A stretch of DNA of 23,150 bases, from NCBI RefSeq assembly GCF_001949145.1, contig NW_019091385.1, positions 3,328,059 through 3,351,208 of the forward strand, in the 5' to 3' direction. The DNA comes from Acanthaster planci (lineage: Eukaryota; Echinodermata; Asteroidea; Valvatida; Acanthasteridae). Made by a program: the position numbers and the translations under genes. The notes under the pieces were generated by a model. The model was not told where the DNA came from. It searched no databases and saw only the letters and a program-made list of their open reading frames with translations. Below are positions 8,926-18,840 of this stretch, one piece after another; the first letter of the stretch is position 1; each line of letters starts with the position of its first letter.

Positions 8926-10227
8926 CGCTAATTCCTAACAAAGAAAAATGTATACAAGTTTTATGAAGGGAGCAAAGAAAGAATATTTAATTTAAAAGAC
9001 CAAATACTTAGTGATGCGAAATTAAATTCATGTTGCTTAAAACATTTACACACAACCAGAGTAGGTCATGTTGTGTATAATATTTCCACTTACTCGACAT
9101 TTACCTGCTATACATGTTCACCACTCTCCACAGCCATTCTATTTACATGCATTATAGCAGTATGTCCAAATATCATGAAAATTGGAACACCTGTTCAATA
9201 AACTCTCTTGAAATGCTACATAAGGCGTGTACAAGAAGCAAAGACATTATCTTTAATCATCTTATTTTACCATTGAACTTTGCATAAACACTATTCATAC
9301 CAGACGTTAGGGTGTATTTCAGCATACAGGTAACTGGACTTTGTCTGATTAGAAATAAACAGTTCATCATTTGCTAAACTTAGCCTCAGCAGTCAGCAAT
9401 GGGTCCTTTTAAGTCATCAAAATGGTGTTTCATGTCTTGAACTTCAGAACCAAAAGCCTTCTGGACAACTCATACAAAGATCAATTTTTAAAAATCGATT
9501 TAAATTTTTTTTTAATCTGATTTAATTTTAAAGTCTGATTTTTTTTATTTAAAAATACTGTGCTGAATGATATTAGTGTGCCCAACTTGCTGAGGTATGT
9601 TGTTTTCAAGAATTCAAGCGAAGGAATTGTATATATTAACCAAACATTATTTTCTACATGACTGTATATCGTGGAGTTGAGTTTGGTCACGCAAAATGAC
9701 CGGTGCTGTCAACGCCATATTTGGCGTTATGGACTGCGAGGGCAATAGCTCATTTGTTTTAACAGAAAAAGTCACGACAAAACAGGACTTAGCCTTCTAC
9801 ATCAGTACTCAGGGTGAATCGATTCTCGTATATATCGGTGGGGAAAAGGTCTGATTAATTACTGACCGCTCTTTTGGTCGAGAATTCAAAAAGTAAAGAG
9901 TGTTAATGACTCTTGGGTACCAAAACTAATTGTTATTCCAAAAAGTAAAATACCAACAACTTGTTTTGAGTACGAAAATATCAACATATCAACACAATTT
10001 CTTCAACCTTAACAAAATTTATGCCCCAATTGCAAATTAAACAATTAACAAAATAAACAGAGAAAGGGAGACAAACAGGCCAGAAGGTTGGTCGGTTGAC
10101 TCTGAAGGGCTTTCAGAAGCGTCACTGGACAGTTTCTGAATCCGACGGTTAGTCTTTTAATTGAAACTGGAGATACATCGCATGACTTTTTCTCCAGATA
10201 TCAATCACTTCGCTCTGATCCGAAATA
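8926..10227. other. AT-rich intergenic stretch, no gene seen
   Basis: Strongly AT-rich sequence, including a homopolymeric patch at about 9485-9555 made of A/T runs around ATCGATTTAAAT. The only ORF of note (minus, 69 codons near 9481-9690) is a product of these runs. No feature could be supported. Confidence 0.4.
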
Positions 10228-10300
10228 GCCAGGGATGTGCTGCAGCTAGCTCGGAGCGAGTGTTATCGGGTATATCACTCACAGAATGAATGGTAAAAAA
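10228..10300 (+). repeat. A-tailed dispersed repeat, right inverted copy
   Basis: Partner of 6986-7058 in opposite orientation, 71 of 73 bases identical. Here the element reads left to right from GCCAGGGATGTGCTGCAG to GAATGAATGGTAAAAAA. The two copies differ at GCTAGC against GCAAGC and at CACAT against CATAT. The bases flanking the two copies do not match, so these are separate insertions or the tips of something larger, not a simple long inverted duplication. Confidence 0.7.
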
Positions 10301-10916
10301 TTGCTGGGGAAAATAAATGGGTAAAATATTACACAACTTAAGTAAAATCTGGCCAGACTGACATGCTCTCAATGTCATTTTGTAAATGTACACGAGTTGT
10401 GTAATTACGGTCAAACTTTGACACTATGTAACATTTACAAAATATTACGTAAAGGTTGTCATACGGTTGTATTAACATGACTGACACAATGGGTACGTAT
10501 CACCACTGTTTTCGATTCATGGCGGGCGTGTGTACTTCAATCAACGGGCTTGAAGACGGAAAATAATGAAGACAATTACGCCGGAGTGCAGTTTTGACCG
10601 TCTTCTAAGAACCTTTGAAGGTAAATAATCCTGTAGGTATACGTGATATTAGTTAAGAATCGGAAGTTTTTATAGAATTGTTAAAATGACGTTCTTTGTG
10701 TTGACACTGTGTGAGGCCTGTCAGTGTTTCATGCACAGTTTCTTCGATGAATGGCTGCAGCGGATACAACATTGTAGTAGTGTGCTACAGCTTGTCACGG
10801 CAAGTTGTTGTGGAAAATAGGCCTTCATTGCCAGAAATTGTTCACTTGTCATAATACATTATTTCATAGGTTGAAGTCAAATGCACATGTGTTCAATTGA
10901 CCTGAGTGTACTTGGT
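10301..10916. other. Intergenic, no gene seen
   Basis: No supported coding sequence. An ATGGCGG word at 10519, which resembles a YY1-type start-site element, opens a 15-codon frame that stops at once. A donor-like AAG-GTAAAT lies at about 10620. Neither is enough to call a first exon. Confidence 0.3.
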
Positions 10917-10925
10917 TTTATTTAT

Positions 10926-11129
10926 TTATTTGTTTATTTTTTTTTGCTGGAGCAGTTCTTCAAAGAATAGACCTGGAGTATCGGCTCTGAGATAGAAACC
11001 ACAGCAGTCGGTGGATCCCTCAACGACCTTCAAAGTAAAACCATTTAATTCTGGTGAGGAGGTTATGCAACACTCATCGCTTCGGCACTTCATGACTTTT
11101 CCAAGTTCTGTTGTACGCAGTCGTCGCAA
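10926..11129 (-). CDS. Candidate terminal exon, cysteine-bearing, unknown family
   Basis: This minus-strand frame of 67 codons ends at TAA (10926-10928) and runs straight into tandem AATAAA signals (plus-strand TTTATT at 10917-10922, 10921-10926 and 10933-10938). Its composition is protein-like, with MKCRSDECCITSS, then FTLKVVEGSTDCCGFYLRA, giving two CC pairs and an SDECC block. A possible acceptor is CGTACAACAG at about 11109-11118. Immediately upstream another frame (11090-11233) is open and also looks protein-like, so the two may be one coding stretch broken by a single-base shift. I do not recognise the family. It could be a pseudogene, a real 3' exon, or chance. Confidence 0.25.
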   Translation of the reverse strand: MRRLRTTELGKVMKCRSDECCITSSPELNGFTLKVVEGSTDCCGFYLRADTPGLFFEELLQQKKINK

Positions 11130-11233
11130 TCAGGATACATGGAGTTGGGAACTCTTATAGCAATGGAATCGGGAGTTTTTAATCCTTTGCTCTTGAAAAA
11201 GTAATCCCCCTTGTGTAAGGTCAGAAAGTCCAA
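11090..11233 (-). pseudogene. Upstream open segment, frame-shifted relative to 10926-11129
   Basis: On the minus strand 47 codons are open between TAA (11234-11236) and TGA (11090-11092). The peptide includes HKGDYFFKSKGLKTPDSIAI and MYPDCDDCVQQNLEK. The next frame takes over with KVMKCRSDECC, so the cysteine spacing continues across the shift. An acceptor-like TTTTACAG ends at about 11241 on the minus strand, but the frame meets TAA five bases after it. This fits a coding exon disabled by a frameshift, or a sequencing error. No family assigned. Confidence 0.2.
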
Positions 11234-11246
11234 TTAAAGATCCTGT

Positions 11247-12761
11247 AAAATTGGTTTAATAAAGAATAATGTCTTATAGCATGTCATACAAGAGATGTGG
11301 TGTTTTCTAAACTTCTAGCTTAGCTTGTAGTGATTGCTTCAGTATTTTTAGACATGGAAATTAAAATTTGAGGGGTAAAACACAAAACACCACAAGTGCT
11401 AATTTTGAGTTTTCATTGGTATCCCTTTTTAAATTAACTTTAAACAGACTGAAACCACAATATTTTCACACTTTCTAGCAGATTTGCAGACTCTCTGAAT
11501 GCCTGTGTTAGGCTAGAAAAAGAAAAAAATTGAAAAAAGAAATTAAAAGTGCAAATACGAGTTTCAAAATAACATTCTTTGTCAAATGACTAAGACCATA
11601 TTTCAAATTAACACCGACTTTCTGATTTTTTTTTTGCCGAAAACTAAACGTGGCTTTTTCTGCACATTGCTATGGGGTAAGGCTTAATTTACCAGAAAAC
11701 TGAGTAACATTTATGTGATTGCTTTGTTTGCTTAACATTTTAGAAAACAGAAATGACTGAACTTTCTGCATTTGTAAGTTTAAAAATGCATCAACATAAT
11801 GAAACAGATTTCTATACGCCAGTTTGATGACAGACCTTTGAAATTTTGAATTTACTGTTTTCACAAACCAGCAGTGGAAAAATTGTGAAGAAAATATGTT
11901 TTAAGTACTCGTACACTATAAATATTTGATTGTTATTACATATGTACTTATAAATGGCAATATTCATTGACTGAGAATAAGCATACAGTAACTGCAGTAT
12001 ATAACAATGTTCATGTGTTTAGTTACTTTGTGTCAGAGAAACTGACTATATTATTTAGAAACAAAATGTAACTTTACCATAATATTTGGTGTAATTTTGA
12101 CAAACCCAAGAACCAGGTAACCCCCCAATTATTCCACATAGAATCTCTGTACTTTTTAGCCGCGGAATAGTGTAAGATTTACCAAATTGCTTTTACCTAA
12201 GGTAAATTTACGTACCTGTTTTCAAAATAAAATTTTACCAAACTTTTAAGAAGAAATTCACCCAACACCTGTTTGTAAAAATTTACCTAGAAGGTTCGTA
12301 TGGCACATTGCAGTTGTGTGACATATTACACAACCTGTGTATTGTTTTCTGTGTGTGATGTAGACTCATCAATTCCATCGATGGCGCTCGCATAATGAAG
12401 TAACGATATCCGAGGATAATTATTTCAAAGCAGATTTCATAAATGGTTCACAGTTCTATTTGCTGTCCTCTGGACGTTGAATTCTTAAGACCCAGATGAA
12501 TCATTTCCTCTGATTTTTGGGAACGTGTTTTCGGGCAGATGGAGTTGTGCCAATGTTAACAATACTGATGCATTCAACTCACCCGCACTACGCATGCGTG
12601 CTCAACCGGGACCAATTCCCAGTATAAAAATGGAACGTTTGGAACATTGTTATGGGTTGACATTTTTATCGTTTCAGGCAACATCTTAAGCCTCCAGTAT
12701 CAATGGTCTTTGGAATCGCAAGCAAAACAAAACCATTCGTATATTGAAAATTTTGTTATTA
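11247..12761. other. AT-rich intergenic or intronic stretch, no gene seen
   Basis: Mostly AT-rich sequence with no supported coding segment. If the minus-strand candidates at 13728-13778 and 10926-11233 belong to one gene, this is its intron. A CCAAT word followed by TATAAAA at about 12611-12628 on + is promoter-like in form only. Confidence 0.35.
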
Positions 12762-12927
12762 CAGTGGAACACTGTTATAACAAGGCCCTTCACATTTTAC
12801 AAATTACCTTGTTATAATGGTTACCTTGTATTATCATTATTGGAAAACAAAGACTTGGGACAGAGAATCGTCCTTGTTATAACCATGATCTTGTACGAAC
12901 AGTGCTCTTGTTGTCTGCGTTCGACTG
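12762..12927. mobile_element. pogo/Tigger-like MITE with TA target duplication
   Basis: A 166-bp element starts CAGTGGAAC and ends GTTCGACTG, so the terminal inverted repeats match at 8 of 9 outer bases. It is flanked by TA at 12760-12761 and 12928-12929. The interior contains CCTTGTTATAA-type words repeated three or four times (for example at about 12774, 12808, 12826 and 12871). CAGT-GAAC ends, TA duplications and internal GTTATAAC repeats are characteristic of pogo-related Tc1/mariner miniature elements. There is no transposase, so movement would depend on an enzyme from elsewhere. Confidence 0.75.
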
Positions 12928-13727
12928 TAACTGCTAACTATGAAAATAGCAGCTGGGTACGAGTAAGCTGTTTTTGAAAAACTCCCAGTACACTGTTCGT
13001 TACAGTCTGACAGGATCGTTCTCAATTAAGTTGACGCTCACGCGTTAAATGGGCCATTGGCGCCAGCTTCCAAGCTCCTTCAATATGACAGAGAGCATGA
13101 AGTAGCCTTATAAAATCCACCTCGCACAGTCAAAATCAACATGGCTACAATGCGACGCCGTGACGAAATTCCTACCGGAAAAGATGACAAGGCTGACATA
13201 AGGCTGTTGTGATGAGAATTGAGCCACGCCCAACTGGAGCGCTGTATACCGCATAACCTCATCGTCTGACTTCCACAGTAGAAAAATGCTTCGTCATTTA
13301 CGTGGGCTGGCAGAAGCCTTTCCAATTATGTCATTTTCTCGCAGTCTTATTGGCTGACTACATCAGCGCTGAGATAACGAGTCATATAATTACACCATAC
13401 ATCTTGTTAACAACTGGCATCTCCCACGTCTTATAACATTTTCCAACAATGGACGGCTTTGTTGGGGGGCTTATATGGATGAAACGCCAATTTCCGTTGA
13501 TGCTCCTTTGATCAAGTGATTTGAATCGCTTTATGGACGGGCTTTAAGGATGGCATCGTCATAGGTTCAACGAATACGGCAGGCTAGGAAGCTCCATGTT
13601 TCTGTTCTTGAATATGTTGCTGACATCAACTTATCTTTGAATACATTTCAAGAAGGTGTGGGCTGAATAGAAATTGCAATACAGCCCTCTGCAAAGGACC
13701 TCTTCAAAATTCTATTTTCGCGGTCAC
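12928..13727. other. Mixed region with promoter-like words, no confident gene
   Basis: On + a CCATTGG (an inverted CCAAT box) at about 13049-13055 is followed by TATAAAA at 13109-13115. An ATG in good context (AACATGG, 13141) then opens a 23-codon frame ending at TGA (13209-13211). The TATA-to-ATG distance leaves almost no 5' UTR, which weakens the case. The overlapping minus-strand ORF has no motif. Confidence 0.2.
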
Positions 13728-13778
13728 CTTAAAGCCATGTTCGTCCATTCCGGTGCTCGAGTGAACAACGGCTGCCAT
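13728..13778 (-). CDS. Candidate first coding exon, minus strand
   Basis: On the minus strand AAAATGGCAGCC supplies an ATG in strong initiation context at 13776-13778, and the word also fits a YY1 site as often found over start codons. The frame gives MAAVVHSSTGMDEHGFK and then AAG-GTGACC, a fair splice donor, at 13728/13727 in phase 0. Without splicing the frame stops seven codons later. A perfect NRF-1-type palindrome lies about 125 bases upstream. The combination suggests a TATA-less housekeeping-type promoter and short first exon, but no protein family can be read from 17 residues. Confidence 0.22.
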
Positions 13779-13900
13779 TTTGTCTGAAGACAACTTAAAA
13801 TCAAACTGCACACTCAGGCTTGACAAAAGACTAGTCAGTGAGAGGTTTGAAGAGCACGATCCGAAGATGATTATCAGTGATAATGGCACTTGCAGGCATG

Positions 13901-13912
13901 TGCGCATGCGCA
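13901..13912. promoter_or_regulatory. NRF-1-type site
   Basis: TGCGCATGCGCA is an exact palindromic NRF-1 consensus. Such sites cluster within about 200 bases of transcription starts in animals. Here it sits upstream of the minus-strand ATG at 13778. Function is inferred from the word alone. Confidence 0.35.
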
Positions 13913-14013
13913 GAGACCAGTCTGGATCGGTTCTTGAGTGCCGTGTGACAAGACGGCTTCTTGCATTACAAACTGAACATGGAAAGACGTCGACTGTATT
14001 TCCACAAGACTAA

Positions 14014-14524
14014 GTCTTCGTGACGAAAACATAAGAAACTGCGGTCGTGTGCATAATGACATCTAAAGTGATGTCTGCTCTGGTAGTGGTAGGGTCCTTT
14101 TATAACGATTTTTTTTATTGGTGGAAAGTGCGGATAGTTTCCGTCGGCAATGTTCGAAGACAACGGTAAAGTGCGTGTGTGGTTAAACAGGATGCTGCCA
14201 ATTGGCACCGGCAATCGTGATACCGTCCTCTCACAACACAAAACAAATCCACGGTGCAGGTACCCGTCCAGCTTAAGTCTGCACTACCCTGTCATTTCCG
14301 TAATTGCAAATGCAATAAACAAATCGAATAAATTTTCTGTATTTCGTCTGGTTGGGTTGGTCCTCGGTATTCACTGCAACAGGGTTGCTCATTTTTCATT
14401 TAATTACTGGGGAGCACTGCGCAGGCAAATACCTTGCAGTGAGAGCAAGGGCCCAGCCAGCTGAGAAGAGTCTGCAAACGGGAGTGGTGAAAATGCTCAT
14501 TAGCACTTCAAGCTCATTTCGCCG
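14014..14524. other. Intergenic, no gene seen
   Basis: No coding segment with recognisable features. Overlapping ORFs of 60-104 codons on both strands contradict each other and carry no motif. Confidence 0.35.
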
Positions 14525-14526
14525 TA

Positions 14527-15171
14527 GGGGGAGGTGGGGTTACTGGACCACTTAAGCACATTGATTCTAATCATATTCAATAATCCAGGAAAAGGATGAA
14601 ACTTCTCTTAAAACATGACCAAAACACTTGTTTGCTTACTGCAAACAGCTGAAATCAATTACATTAATAAACCTTATAAATATTAACTCATTGAAAATTC
14701 ACGCAAAAGTGGACCACTAGCCCCACACCCGGGGCAAGTGGACCACATCATAAAACTTTAAAACGCGCCACCAAAAGAATACGAAATGAACGTTGGAAGG
14801 AGTAAATTGATAATAAAACACTGAAAATCGCAATCATAATTATCTCAGAAGCACCAGAGTTCAATTTAAAAAGAATTATTAGAAAATTCCTATACAATAT
14901 AGTTTTCTCCAGTCAGGTAATTTCTGGTTTGGGGGATGTTAAGCTAAGTATGGAGTTAGTTGGTTTGGGCATTTCTATTACCCTAAATCGTGATTCAAGT
15001 GAAGTTTATTTTTCAAGTTTATGTATATTTTTCTCTTGGGCCTCAATTTATGAAAAAATAAATATCGTTGTTTGAACGCAACTGGTCAATTTTCATAACC
15101 TTTGAATTTACATGTAAGTTGGTCTAAGAGTGCACCGGTTGCCCCGATCACCCACTTGCCCCACCCTCCCC
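14527..15171. mobile_element. 645-bp non-autonomous DNA transposon with TA duplication
   Basis: The left end reads TAGGGGGAGGTGGGG and the complement of the right end TAGGGGAGGGTGGGG. Counting the TA, 17 of the first 22 bases match. TA occurs at 14525-14526 and at 15172-15173. The terminal word GGGGCAAGTGG is repeated inside, as AAGTGGACCAC at 14707-14717 and 14736-14746, the second preceded by GGGG. The rest is AT-rich without an ORF. TA target sites point to the Tc1/mariner superfamily, though other TA-targeting groups cannot be excluded by eye. Confidence 0.7.
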
Positions 15172-15173
15172 TA

Positions 15174-15527
15174 TAAAGGTCTATAACAAAACAGCCAGAG
15201 TACTTTCCCAGCGCATGATTAAATAAAGCACAGGGAATGGGCGTTTATGCCCGTAAGCAGGATAGTTTACCTCAATAATACATGACCGTGTATGTGATCA
15301 AGGTGTTTGTAACTTCAAACAAAAAGGGCGTAAATGCGCCATTGTAGCTACTTTCCACGCATTGTAAAGATACACCACAGCAAGTTTACAATATTTTGCT
15401 CAGGAGTAAGAATGTATTTGTTTTAGTGCTTTATATCTGATCCTTACATCTCAGGCATAGTGTAAATAATAGCCTACTGTGTATGCATAGAAAAGGGCGT
15501 GGATTTACCCAATTACGCCCCGCGAAT
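15174..15527. other. Intergenic with recurring GGGCGT words
   Basis: No gene seen. The word GGGCGT followed by an AT-rich step and a CGCC/GCCC complement recurs three times (about 15239, 15326 and 15495), with TACTTTCC near the first two. This may be a short decayed direct repeat. Confidence 0.3.
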
Positions 15528-16001
15528 AGACCTTCTCACTAATAATTCATACCTATGCACACTTGCGCACAAAATAATGGCCTTGGCGGCAAGAAGTAAG
15601 AGCGGGCCTTTGGAAACGTATAGGGATGCAATTTTGATCATTTTCTCTCAGTTTTTCTGTCTTTGTTCATTTTTTTCTTTCGAAAATCCTATTTTTCGTT
15701 TTGCTATTAGTTTCTAATCTAGGCGGGATTTTTAATGCTCTGTAAAAAGACTTACAGTCGTCATTTTCCCGTGCGCACGAGATCGCCGTATCTAAACCGG
15801 TCTCCTTTCGTACTGTTTTAAAGCAAAAAATTTAATGGGATTTTCTGATTCAGAAAAGAACTGAACAAAGCCAGAAAACCTGAGAGAAAATGATCAAAAT
15901 CGCACCCCCGTACGTTTGCAATGGCCCGCTCACACTTCTTGCCTCAAAAGCCATTTGTGTGCATTCCTGTATAATTATGAATTTTTTCGTGAAAAAGTCT
16001 T
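15528..16001. mobile_element. Foldback (long inverted repeat) element
   Basis: The core arms 15588-15669 and 15862-15943 are each 82 bases. They are reverse complements at 72 of 82 positions with no gap. Weaker complementarity extends inwards to about 15705/15820 and outwards to about 15528/16001 with small gaps. The loop of about 115 bases holds a perfect CGTGCGCACG palindrome at 15770-15779. A transcript would fold into a long hairpin. The ORFs in each arm are by-products. I could not define a target duplication, so the family is open (MITE or foldback). Confidence 0.75.
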
Positions 16002-17479
16002 TTGATAAGGTAAAATATTGTCGTAATTGTAGACGAACTTTGGAACATCCGCTTAAAATGATTGATAATTACCTCCAAGTGTTATGATTGTCTGTGTTTA
16101 TAATTACACGCCATAGTATATGGACAAAATGTTGGGGCCTTAAAGCAGCTGTACGATCCACAGGAGTGATGGAGATAATTTGAGTGGTGATCAGACCTTG
16201 GGCTTCGTGCAGTCGTCCAGAAAATTGAGTTACGCCAGCCCAATGTTTTCGATTCGACCCGACTTCGATTTTCCTTGTCCCTGGAGGAGGCGGAGTCTGT
16301 GTTCCCAGTGGGAGGGAGTTTTTGACGTTCTTTTGAATCTCCTTTTGCCTTGGGCTATTAGGCCTGTCGTAACTATGGAGACAGCAATTAAGATACACCA
16401 TCAATTTGTCAGCCTCAGTGTTTCAACCAATGTAAAGACGCAACTACCTTGCACTGTGATCCGTAATGATCCAGCTAAATTAAGCAAACTGCTTATTTTG
16501 GAATTCATTATTAAAATGAGAATTAAAGCTTATGCAAATTATATGATAACCTTATAGTAATTTCAGTGGAAAGAAAACACAACTTCAAAAAACAACTGGG
16601 GGTGAATTTTTATATTATCAAAAAGTGACTTTAATACTTTGGCTGTAGTTAAAATGAAATTAAGTCCTTAACATACATGGCCTATGCACAGCTTGTGTAC
16701 TCATGTATTAATATTCAATAAATTTTCTTTTCCTTTTCGAGCCCAAATGATTATCTTTTTATTCAATTTACGTTGAGGAATTCAACAAAGATTGCATTTT
16801 ATTGTTAGTCCATCCATTTTTTAGGTATTTATTTCATGAACATAGTTGTTGTTAGGTCGCAATTGACACATCACTCATGTATTTTCATGCGATTTTTAAA
16901 AATGTATTTACACATTTTTCATGGGTTTTAAAGGCATCAGTATATTAAATTTAGTCACTTCTTCCTTTAAAATACCCAACAGAATGTAAGGTTTCTTTGG
17001 CCCTAGAGAGGTTTAGAGGACTTAGACAAAGGCTTTTGGTTTGCTTTAGCCTTATTGTCGCCGAGCATTTAATGAATTATCAGCTATCTGGCATAACAAT
17101 AAAAAAGATACATCATAACCAGTGTATAACGGGGGCCCCGAGAAAAATTAACTTGTACATGTGGTATGAAAACTTCCATCAAAACATGTTACAACCAAAC
17201 AAGGCATTACATAAGAACATAAGCAACTAGCATTTAAAGACATGGGATGTTTAAGTGTGGCCACTGAGTGAATTGGCACCGAATTACCTATTTGCCAGTA
17301 ACTGGCCAAACCAAGCATGTCAACAATTAGCCTTAAGCCTAATGAGGGAATAATTAACTGTGCTGTGACAAACCAAGCCAGGATTGAAAGGTACAAACAT
17401 GAATTAGAGTTACATGTGTATTTAGAGAATTGAGGCTGGAATAAAGATAGTCCCCTTTCCAATAGGTTTATTAGCTGGA
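16002..17479. other. Intergenic, no gene seen
   Basis: AT-rich apart from a GC-richer patch at about 16170-16400. The 125-codon plus-strand frame across that patch starts at a non-ATG codon and lacks recognisable motifs. An AATAAA on + at about 16719 has no gene to serve. Confidence 0.35.
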
Positions 17480-18770
17480 CTAATAATTGCTGTCTGAGTG
17501 AGAACACCCCCCAACACATGCAGGCCACGCCCTACAGTGACACCTGGCCCCCAACTGGGGAAGGGGATCACCCAGGGTTTGGAGTTTTGTAGGGGCGGGG
17601 CCTAACAACCATAATGCCGGCCAAGGCAATGCAGCTGTCAGTGAAGCAAAAACTGGTACGGCAACAACACATGACAAAGCTCCCGGAGCACCCCTAAGCC
17701 TGAACTGAAATTAATACTGCACGAGCTAAAGGTAACAAGACCAAGGGCGACTAGTGCCCCCACAACAGGCCATCGAGTCCCAAGGAACCAACTACAGTGA
17801 GCATCACCTTGGGCCAAAATCTGACTGCGTCTGCTACCACATGGATAGAGTCACATAGCCATGGAGGACCAACGCTGTAAGACTGCGGTTTGTCTACGAC
17901 TGACGCTGACTGGCAAGACACACCGAAATGCCCAAGCAATGGACAGAATATACTACCATACATAGGCCATGGTTAAGGTCATACTACCATGATCATCCAC
18001 ACCGTCATAACCAAGACTGGTTTACAACAACGGATAACAGGCAAGAAAACGCCGGAGATGTCCAAGAAACGGACCATAATAAAACCACTATCATTGGCCA
18101 ATGTTCATACGACCATGTTCATTCTGCGAACAGCTGTGCCTGACGGGCAAGAAAAGCCCATAAAAATCCAAGCGACGGACTGTGGTATACACCACCTTCG
18201 ACCTGGGGAGTAGAGCTGCGGATGACGAGCATGGAAAGGAGAAACTTCGACTTCAAGAGGCAGAGACGTGTATCAACACATGCATATACATGTACATACC
18301 GCGACGTATCTACAAAAGGGGTTGGCCTAGGCATCATAGCCATAGATTGCATAGCATGGGGTAGTGGTCTGTGATTGAACTGTAGCCCCTGACTGTTGAC
18401 CAGAAAGCTATTCGCCCCACAGGACTATTATTAATTAGCAAGACTACCGTCATAGCCGTCTGAAGGAAACCAGACAGGAGGGCCTCTGGACGGACATCCC
18501 ATGCTAAAGTTGGAATGGAGGTCGGCGGGTTTTTCTTCGAGTAACGAGTATATGCTCGCCGACAAACTAGAAGTGTGATTGAGCCCGCAGACTTTGCGAT
18601 AACGTAACGAGAGACCCGGCCACTGATTGGGTACCGAGGCAGATTGAGCCAGCCGTTGGCCAATTCACGAGCAGGACACATGAATTTACTCTGATGTAAA
18701 AACCAACTCTCATCCCCCCCCCGGCCAAAGGGTTGTTCGGAGACAAGCACCGGGAAACCGTATTAACGTG
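17480..18770. other. GC-richer block of foreign composition, no recognisable genes
   Basis: This block is visibly richer in G+C and, on +, in A and C than the sequence on either side. It ends abruptly near 18770 at a set of palindromes. The minus strand has staggered ORFs up to 138 codons (18334-18750), but they lie in different frames, are rich in hydrophobic residues as expected of a T-rich strand, and show no reverse transcriptase, transposase or other motif. It could be a decayed mobile element or an inserted segment of another isochore. Confidence 0.35.
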
Positions 18771-18840
18771 ATTATTGTCACGATTTAAAAAAAAATGAAA
18801 TTAGCGATTGAAATCCCGATTTAAATCAATGATTTCAATC
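18767..18840. repeat. Nested palindromes at composition boundary
   Basis: CGTGATTATTGTCACG at 18767-18782 is an imperfect inverted repeat with CGTGA/TCACG arms. It is followed by GATTGAAATC (18806-18815) and its exact complement GATTTCAATC (18831-18840), with the palindrome GATTTAAATC between them. The cluster lies where the GC-richer block gives way to AT-rich DNA. Confidence 0.55.

Noticed and set aside
10326-12334. Direct 12-mer ATATTACACAAC at 10326 and 12323
   Set aside because: No similarity extends beyond the word; in AT-rich DNA of this length it is not remarkable.
16180-16557. 125-codon plus-strand ORF
   Set aside because: It starts at a non-ATG codon and shows no motif; composition shifts to AT-rich nonsense in its second half.
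17232-17256. AAAGACATGGG, the core of miR-71
   Set aside because: Only 11 bases agree and the flanks form a tight small-loop palindrome, not a miRNA precursor hairpin.
17148-18750. Series of hydrophobic minus-strand ORFs, considered as a membrane protein or transposon gene
   Set aside because: Frames do not connect, no splice sites link them convincingly, and a T-rich strand naturally gives hydrophobic, stop-poor frames.
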